A stretch of 64,000 nt of DNA, from positions 19,501,934 through 19,565,933 of the forward strand of contig NC_045138.2 in assembly GCF_008831285.2 (NCBI RefSeq). Direction: 5' to 3'. Position 1 is the first letter of the stretch, and each line of letters opens with the position of its first letter. The stretch is from Nymphaea colorata. Its lineage: Eukaryota; Streptophyta; Magnoliopsida; Nymphaeales; Nymphaeaceae. Below, piece after piece: positions 58,081-64,000 of the stretch. The position numbers and the translations under genes are program-made. The notes beneath the pieces are model-generated. The model saw nothing but the letters and a program-made list of their open reading frames with translations. It was not told the DNA's origin and ran no database searches.

Positions 58081-59394
58081 TGAAATCAAAGGGAAGGAAG
58101 GACTGCAAGAAGCAAGAGCTGCTCGTTGCTGATTTCTTAGCACAAACTTGTTATCTGCCTCCGATTTTGGAACGGCCATCTTTCCGCGAAGCTTCGGGGT
58201 GGTCTTTTCTGTAAAATATTTTATTATTTTTTACTTGTCCATAAGAATCTTCCGAAGTTCAAACCCTTCTATCTCTCAAGGCACCATGTCCACCGAAAAT
58301 TGGGAGAAGCCGGTGTTGGTCGTCCCTCTTACCGTGGGGTTGTTCTTAGTTTAGTGTCTCAGAACGCTGTTCGCAGCCATTAAATTTGCCGTATGAGAAG
58401 TTAGGCTGTTTGACGTTTAGATCCTTTCGTCCAATCATATCTTTGCTTGAGATGCATTGTTTTTTTAAGGGGCGGAAGATCAGAAATGTTTTGTGAACGG
58501 AATTAAAGTTTTTAAATTTTGATATAAATTAAAATATTATTTTTAAAAAATTTTATATAATTTTTTTAAAAATTTATATATAAACTTTTAAAAAAATATT
58601 TTAAAATGACGCGCCCATGTCGGCCGCTCTTGACTGGCCGAGTGATGGAAAACCCGTCCTTTTCCTTCCTTTTTCTTGTTCATGGTCAAAAAATCAAATC
58701 TGAACACATTGACATGTGTTAGTATCTTATCTTCTACACACACTGACCGTCTTCTTGGACTGTGTGTGTTATGGCCTGACCTCATGCAAGACAGAGCCAA
58801 AGAACGATTGGTGAACCTCAAAGTGAAGTTGCCAATGGAAGAAGGACGCGTGTAGGAATCTAAAAACAGGGGCAGAGCCCAAGGAACTGGATTCCCATTA
58901 GCATAATAAGCACGAATTCGTTTCACTGTTTGCACTTAATGCTACCCAGAGGGGTATTTCTGTTATTTTATCTGATTTTTTTTTTATTATATCACTTTTC
59001 CCTTTTAAGAAATCTTTTCTAACATTTTAAGGGTGTTTGGATGATACATTCAAAAACTTGGTTTTCGTAAAACCTGGTTTTGTTAAAAGTTGGTTTTTAA
59101 AACCTCGTTTGCATGCCTTGGATGACAAGGCAAAAACCAGGTTTTCATTTTTCAAAACCTTGCTTGTGTTTGGATGACAAAAATTGAATTTTTCAAGATA
59201 CTCGTAAAAGAAACCAGTTCATACAATTATGTTACAGCTATAACATTAAGAGCATTCTCAAATGTAAATTTCATTGTTTACAATCTTAACAAATTGAAAC
59301 AGCCTTACACTATATCACTATATGTAAGTCCAACAAATCTTATCAAGCCAATGCTCCCGTCTGCAAATCTTTGCTGCAAGATTAGCCACCTACT
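58081..59394. other. Intergenic, no gene recognised
   Basis: Unit B similarity ends near 58,080. Near 59,040-59,170, words such as AAAACCTGGTTTT, AAAACCTCG and AAAACCAGGTTTT recur in both orientations, a short degenerate palindromic repeat. Confidence 0.4.
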
Positions 59395-59625
59395 TTTGTG
59401 TACACAACCCCACCCCAAAGGTGTACCTCTCTTCTCTTGCATGTCTTGAAGCTTGACCTCCCAATGGCTGGTGTCAAGAATATTATATTTACAAGGAACT
59501 AAATTTTTATATCTATAAATTATGTTTCCTACCTTCAAATTAAGATGCAGAAGAACAGGAGCCACCGTCAAAGATGCTTGGAAACAATCCAAACAGGAGG
59601 GCTCAAAGTGTGGATGTCATCGTTC
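59395..59625. repeat. Dispersed repeat R52, copy at 59.4 kb
   Basis: Matches 51,900-52,165 through CTCTTGCATG, GGAACTAAATTTTTATATC, TTCAAATTAAGATGCAGAAG and GTGTGGATGTCATCGTTCA. Confidence 0.7.
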
Positions 59626-59897
59626 AGTGCATACTTAGTTGTTTTTTTGTCCTTGTTTGCAAGAAAAATACGGAGGGAAGCACGCTTTTGGATGCCAAAA
59701 AATTTCACTTGTGTTTTGATCGAGGACAAATGGGTTGACAAAAAATTTTCAGGTAGCGTAAGATGTATAGGCAGCGGTTGCATCTCCTTGTCCAAGAAGT
59801 GAGGCGTGCGACACTGCTCCATGGGGAAGACGTCCTATCATATCTTCTTGATTTGAGTTGCAGAGAAACACAGCACGTAACGCAATCACAGATTCTA

Positions 59898-60254
59898 GCT
59901 CTGAATACCATGTGATGATGAACTGTATGAAGATTACCCGTGGCCAAGATGGTATTAATTAGCTGCACGGAACCATTGAAGAGCACCATCCTCCATATGA
60001 ATTATGCAGAGCAGTTACTCCTCTGCAAGAACCTTGAGCACAATCTCGATTCTTGTTAACAATTCGAAAGCAGATCTATAGGAACAGTAGAAACAAAACC
60101 ACAAGGTTAGGAAATATTAGGAAAAAACAGGAGTCCTGCCCTGCTACATTGAGGTTATCATTGACCACCACCAATATATTCATGCTGTCACGTTCAACAT
60201 TTATTAGTTTTAACCTGTTGGTTTACCTGTTGAAACAGTAATATACTGTTAACA
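59898..60254 (-). mobile_element. Copia-type LTR with adjoining primer-binding site, minus strand
   Basis: On the minus strand an LTR-like segment starts TGTTAACAGTATATTACTGT at 60,254 and ends CATCATCACA at 59,911. TGGTATTCAGAGC (59,910-59,898) follows at once, close to the copia initiator-tRNA-Met site. The internal region downstream (below 59,898) has no recognisable gag or pol, and no second LTR was found in the window. It is a truncated element. The TGTTAACAG start resembles the LTR start at 43,300, but the bodies differ. Confidence 0.6.
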
Positions 60255-61464
60255 TATTGTCAAATGGCCCTTAAAATGCACACATTCATGGAACCTTGCA
60301 TTCCAAAGAACACAGCATTCATTCATGTTACTTAAAATGCTGCTTTTGGGACACTAACAGGTTAGGTGCACAATAGGCTACGAATACCAAACAGTAGCAA
60401 GTTTATGCTTGAATTATTCATCTTAAGAAAACATAGGAATGTGAGCATGCGTGAATGTGAACTCATAAAAGTATGAATTAGATGTCAGCAACAGGGTAAA
60501 ATTCAAAGGAATTTGTCAACAAAAAAGCATTCAACGATCAGAGACCCATGTTTTAATTGAAGTAAACTCATTAAACTGTTAATCGCTTCTACAGTTCTAC
60601 TCATTCACTTCTTATTTAAGTTAAATGAATTAAAGTATCAAGGGAGTCTAATCATCCAAAGCTGATCTTAATATTCATTATCAATTAATTAGATTGAACT
60701 AATCAAACTGTTAATTAAAGGAAAATCCAACTAAAGTTGGTCATTCACTCCCAAGACAAGAGCTCTTACGAAACCCAGAAAACCATTTCTGTTCCTCCTT
60801 CAAGAAAAAGTAGCCTTACTCAACGTGTATAACTGCTAATGACCTCGGTATATATCTCTTAACAGATATTCTACAATTTTTTTTCCAACGATCAACTTAA
60901 TGTGCATTTTGGAATTTTCAGAATTCAAAGCTGTATACTTAGATAAGCGTCTTTGCACGTTTAGATAAGGTTACGTGATTTAAAAAATTTTAAATGTTAT
61001 TATTGATCGTCATCTAATGCTTTCGTTCAGGTATCTGGTCTTTTTTTTTTTCTCGATCTTCTGTAGATGGTTTGGTAAACATATTATGGGGAAAAGAGAG
61101 AAATTTCGGCATGACTTAAAAGAGATTACATTCTGTGATTTTCATTTGAGGCTGTGGTCATGTACGGTTCATTGCTGAACCTTGATCAGAGTTAATTTTA
61201 ATTGAAAAGATGAAATGTATTTATTATTCGCTCGACTAAATTTAACTCTTGTACTAGACTGAAAGAGCTTCTATAGTCTTGTTTGGGCTGAAAGTGAAGG
61301 GTTCTTATGAGAAAGGATTTGATTCCTGAGTTTGATAGGTTACACTATATTCTTACATCTAAAGGAAGGTAATAACATACGCGGTTAGCCTTTTTGGGAG
61401 TTTATGTTAATTAGGATTTTAACTAAAGGTATGTCAATAGTTCAAAACCTGTAGGAGGCTATGC
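60255..61464. other. Intergenic, AT-rich, no gene recognised
   Basis: No domain-bearing frame, RNA gene or clear repeat was found in this stretch. Confidence 0.45.
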
Positions 61465-62640
61465 TTCCCTCGGATTGTACGTGCAAGTCAAAGTATACAT
61501 AAATCTCACTACGTTGCAGCTCTAGACCTTGAGGGCAAGGAGAACGAAGTGGGCTTCGGCTTTCATCCGTGCATTTGGCTGAGGTTGTTTGGTTGCTTCA
61601 GATTAAATCCATGACGTTTTAATCTTTAGGATTTTAGATCATGCGCAATCAAACACGGAAAGTAAAAGAAAACAAAAAAAAAATGACCACTATCTTAGCA
61701 TACACTAGACCCTCACATAGTGGAAACAACAGATTTCTTCCTCTAATAATTCATGAAATTCTCTTCGTGGAATATAGAGGATTGGTTGGAAGATCTGCTC
61801 AATTTGAACGGCAGAATCTTTCTTCTGAGAGAAGACAACGCTGATGATCCATTGCCGGTTGGGATCTCAGTAGAGTCCTAAGGGTGCACGCTCTACTTAC
61901 TTGGCAGAGGATTTTTTTTTTTTTTTTTTTTTTAAATTTGAATTCGTTGAATCGGCAATGACAATCTACTTTTCAGGCTGTGGAGGGTGTTAGAGATAAT
62001 CGGCAATCTGAATGCTGTGTGGTAGCATTGACAAGATAGGTAGATCCACTAAGGCCAATTCCTGTAAGAAATTTTATTTCAGATTGTCGACTGACTGCAC
62101 TAGAAGATGAATACAGACAACACATACACATGGCCAAACAATAGAGAAGATGACAGGCTGATCCTCTGTGGATTTGACTGGTGTCTAACCAGTCCAGTGT
62201 GTTCAAAAAAGTGGGGAAATTGCAGTAAATTAAAGGTTCTTTTAGCGGACTTTTCAGATCACAGTTCTTTAATCCTCTCGGTTGAAGTGGGCAATCTTTT
62301 TGGCTTTGGTAGATCTCTTGTTGGAGTGGAAGAGAGGGCTGTTACAGATGCTTGGCAGTGATCAAATTCATTCAGAAATTGGAAAATTCTGCATTCCACT
62401 TGGCTATATGGGGTAGGAATTGTTTTGATAGTATTTCAAGCCGTATCCATTCCCTTAAAGATGAGATGGATAAGATTCAAACTAATTTAATTTTTTATAT
62501 GGGTCGAGGTGATATATCTATCTGCCCATGTTATTCATTCTGTATTATGAGAAGAATTGGGGCAGCCTTTATCTGAGGAAGCTGAAAATTGGCCCCAGAA
62601 AGTTCACATTGAGATGAAAATCCAAGCTTTTTCTTACTGA
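61465..62640 (+). pseudogene. LINE fragment: 5' leader and endonuclease, truncated
   Basis: The leader (61,465-61,640) matches 31,340-31,640. An ATG near 61,754 opens MKFSSWNIEDW, where the related copy at 32,377 has MKFSSWNIRGL (one-base loss). After a poly-T run (61,909-61,933) the frame at 62,107 gives YTWPNNREDDRLILCGFDWC and LADFSDHSSLIL, the C-terminal endonuclease motifs including the SDH signature. A linker-like AIWGRNCFDSISSRIHSLK follows at about 62,400. The RT domain is missing. Confidence 0.75.
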
Positions 62641-63365
62641 AATTTTGAAGCAGCTTTTAGTCTTCTTCTTCATAGCTATCAAGCAACTTTTAATTATGAT
62701 TAGAGATGTCAACGAGTCAGATTCGGTGAGATATAATCGTATCTGTTTTTGGATATTCACATATTTGGATTCAAATACAAATACAGAAAAGTTATATCTG
62801 AATCGAATCCAAAATCCAATTTCACGATTTGAATCTAACTTTTTTTATTCGTATTCAAATCCAAATTTTGAACAGAATTTGCTTGATTTTCAAACTGTAA
62901 GAGCATTAGACATAGGATATTTGTTTTAAAAATGAATCCAGTCTGAATGTGATATGATACTTATGTATATCTGAATTCAATAGGATGTCATTTCTTAAGT
63001 CCAAATCTGATCTGATTTCTTACTTGGATATTACATTTTTTTCATATCCAATTTGTTTGGAACAGTTCAGTCAAATATCCAATACACATAGCATATATTA
63101 ATATCCCTAAGGTTGATGAATGGAGGTTTGCAGACTTAAACCCACCATTAGGATATTTGATGAAGCAAAGCCTTCGAATTCTTGCCTAAGTAAACCGCCG
63201 GAACTGGTTGCATGACCCAAACAGCTGGGACCAACCAAATACTTTGGACCCGATGTATGTGCTCATGTAATTCTAGATAGTATAATCTGATATGGCCCCT
63301 ATGCCCCTCCAGGCTCCATCTCAATTGACTGTTGATAGCATAATCTGTGAGCATAGCGCGCGCGC
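62641..63365. other. Degenerate AT-rich repeat, no gene recognised
   Basis: At about 62,700-63,100, words such as GATTCAAATAC, GAATCCAAAATCC and GATATCC recur irregularly, a decayed repeat style also seen near 25,000-25,200 and 42,470-42,660. Confidence 0.4.
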
Positions 63366-63366
63366 T

Positions 63367-63436
<70 letters not shown>
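63366..63436. repeat. (CA)n-(TA)n compound microsatellite
   Basis: CA run at about 63,366-63,386 passing directly into a TA run to about 63,436. The tyrosine/isoleucine-rich frames across it are artefacts. Confidence 0.95.
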
Positions 63437-63438
<2 letters not shown>

Positions 63439-63510
63439 CACGGCATATTGACAGAGACATCAGGTTTCAATATCCACCAAAAGACAATGGAGGAGGGGTA
63501 GCATTCAGGC

Positions 63511-63782
63511 TTATATTTTGTGATTAACAGTACACAGAAACAGATCGCCAATACGGGCAACGAAGAGGACGAACGGCAATGCTGCAACGCCTACCAATAC
63601 ATATATTCCTGATTATTTACTGTCAATAGTATCTGAATGGACAACAATTGGATAACTATGTAGAGTTAAATCAATGTAAACATTTATCAATTAGAAGAGG
63701 AAGAAAAACTCTTGCCTGTGATAGAGATCACAAACAAAAGGAGGGAGAAATCGTAAGGATTTTCCCCACTTTTGTTAAACAC
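63511..63782 (-). CDS. Candidate two-exon C-terminal part of a small membrane protein (right edge)
   Basis: Two minus-strand segments join in frame. Segment 63,782-63,716 (after TTTTAG) gives VFNKSGENPYDFSLLLFVIS plus ITG. Segment 63,608-63,511 (after AATCAG) gives IYVLVGVAALPFVLFVAR, then IGDLFLCTVNHKI and a stop. Joining needs a GC-AG intron (ACAG followed by GCAAGA). The result is coherent and hydrophobic. Against it, no start codon is present, and a TATA-like CTATATAAAG near 63,817-63,826 would put the transcription start just upstream of the first segment. It could be a remnant, or the end of a gene lying mostly outside the window. No family recognised. Confidence 0.25.
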
Positions 63783-64000
63783 CTAAAATAAAAAAGGTTA
63801 CTGAACAAGGTCAGGGCTTTATATAGGAGGCTGCGTCCGTCTAAGCCAAGGAGAGCTAAGTGCCAAAGATCTCTAATCAAATAAAAAAGCAGCAAAGTTT
63901 AAAATAGACATGTTGAACGCCTGGCACAAAGTCATTTGGGAGTTTCTTTACAACTCGCTTCGCTTTGCCATGTGGATATGATCAAATGCATAAGGGATTG

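Overview
This is nuclear DNA of a flowering plant. The evidence is an 11-exon, GT-AG-spliced three-repeat MYB (MYB3R) gene, degraded L1-type LINEs, Ty1/copia LTR retrotransposons, solo LTRs, long AT microsatellites, and a nuclear insertion of plastid DNA carrying a broken ycf1. I cannot name the species from the sequence. Gene density is low and most of the window is repeat-derived.

Region 1 (about 1-12.9 kb, minus strand): one complete gene, a MYB3R transcription factor of the G2/M-phase class. I could join all 11 coding exons in frame (3,297 nt, 1,098 residues). Its introns carry two local tandem duplications and a 209-bp solo LTR with a perfect 5-bp target-site duplication.

Region 2 (about 13-23.8 kb): gene-poor. 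It holds candidate tRNA-derived SINEs, an isolated exon-like segment, a dispersed repeat present again at 52.3 kb, a LINE fragment, and an approximately 1.5-kb plastid ycf1 insertion with a nonsense codon and deletions.

Region 3 (about 23.8-58.1 kb): a colinear ancient tandem segmental duplication. Unit A is about 23.8-40.3 kb and unit B about 41.4-58.1 kb. Matching blocks occur in the same order at 23.8-25.6/41.4-43.1, 27.3-30.4/46.7-49.9, 35.4-35.7/51.6-51.8, 38.15-38.56/53.13-53.56 and 39.4-40.3/56.2-58.1 kb. The units carry a family of very small proteins (90-112 residues, three predicted membrane segments) that I do not recognise. There are intact members at 29.4, 34.4, 48.8 and 56.3 kb and a decayed one at 39.5 kb. 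One 2.4-kb block containing a family member looks identical between units, while neighbouring blocks are clearly diverged; this suggests recent gene conversion. In unit B, about 1.6 kb of LINE has been replaced by a copia element (LTRs 43,300-43,668 and 46,364-46,732) with an internal deletion and a truncated copy of its own 3' end upstream.

Region 4 (about 58-64 kb): repeat-derived. It contains a copia LTR with primer-binding site on the minus strand, a plus-strand LINE endonuclease fragment, microsatellites and, at the right edge, two exon-like hydrophobic segments on the minus strand.

The best candidate for something undescribed is the small membrane-protein family, which is copied, converted and pseudogenised within the segmental duplication. 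Its function cannot be read from the sequence.
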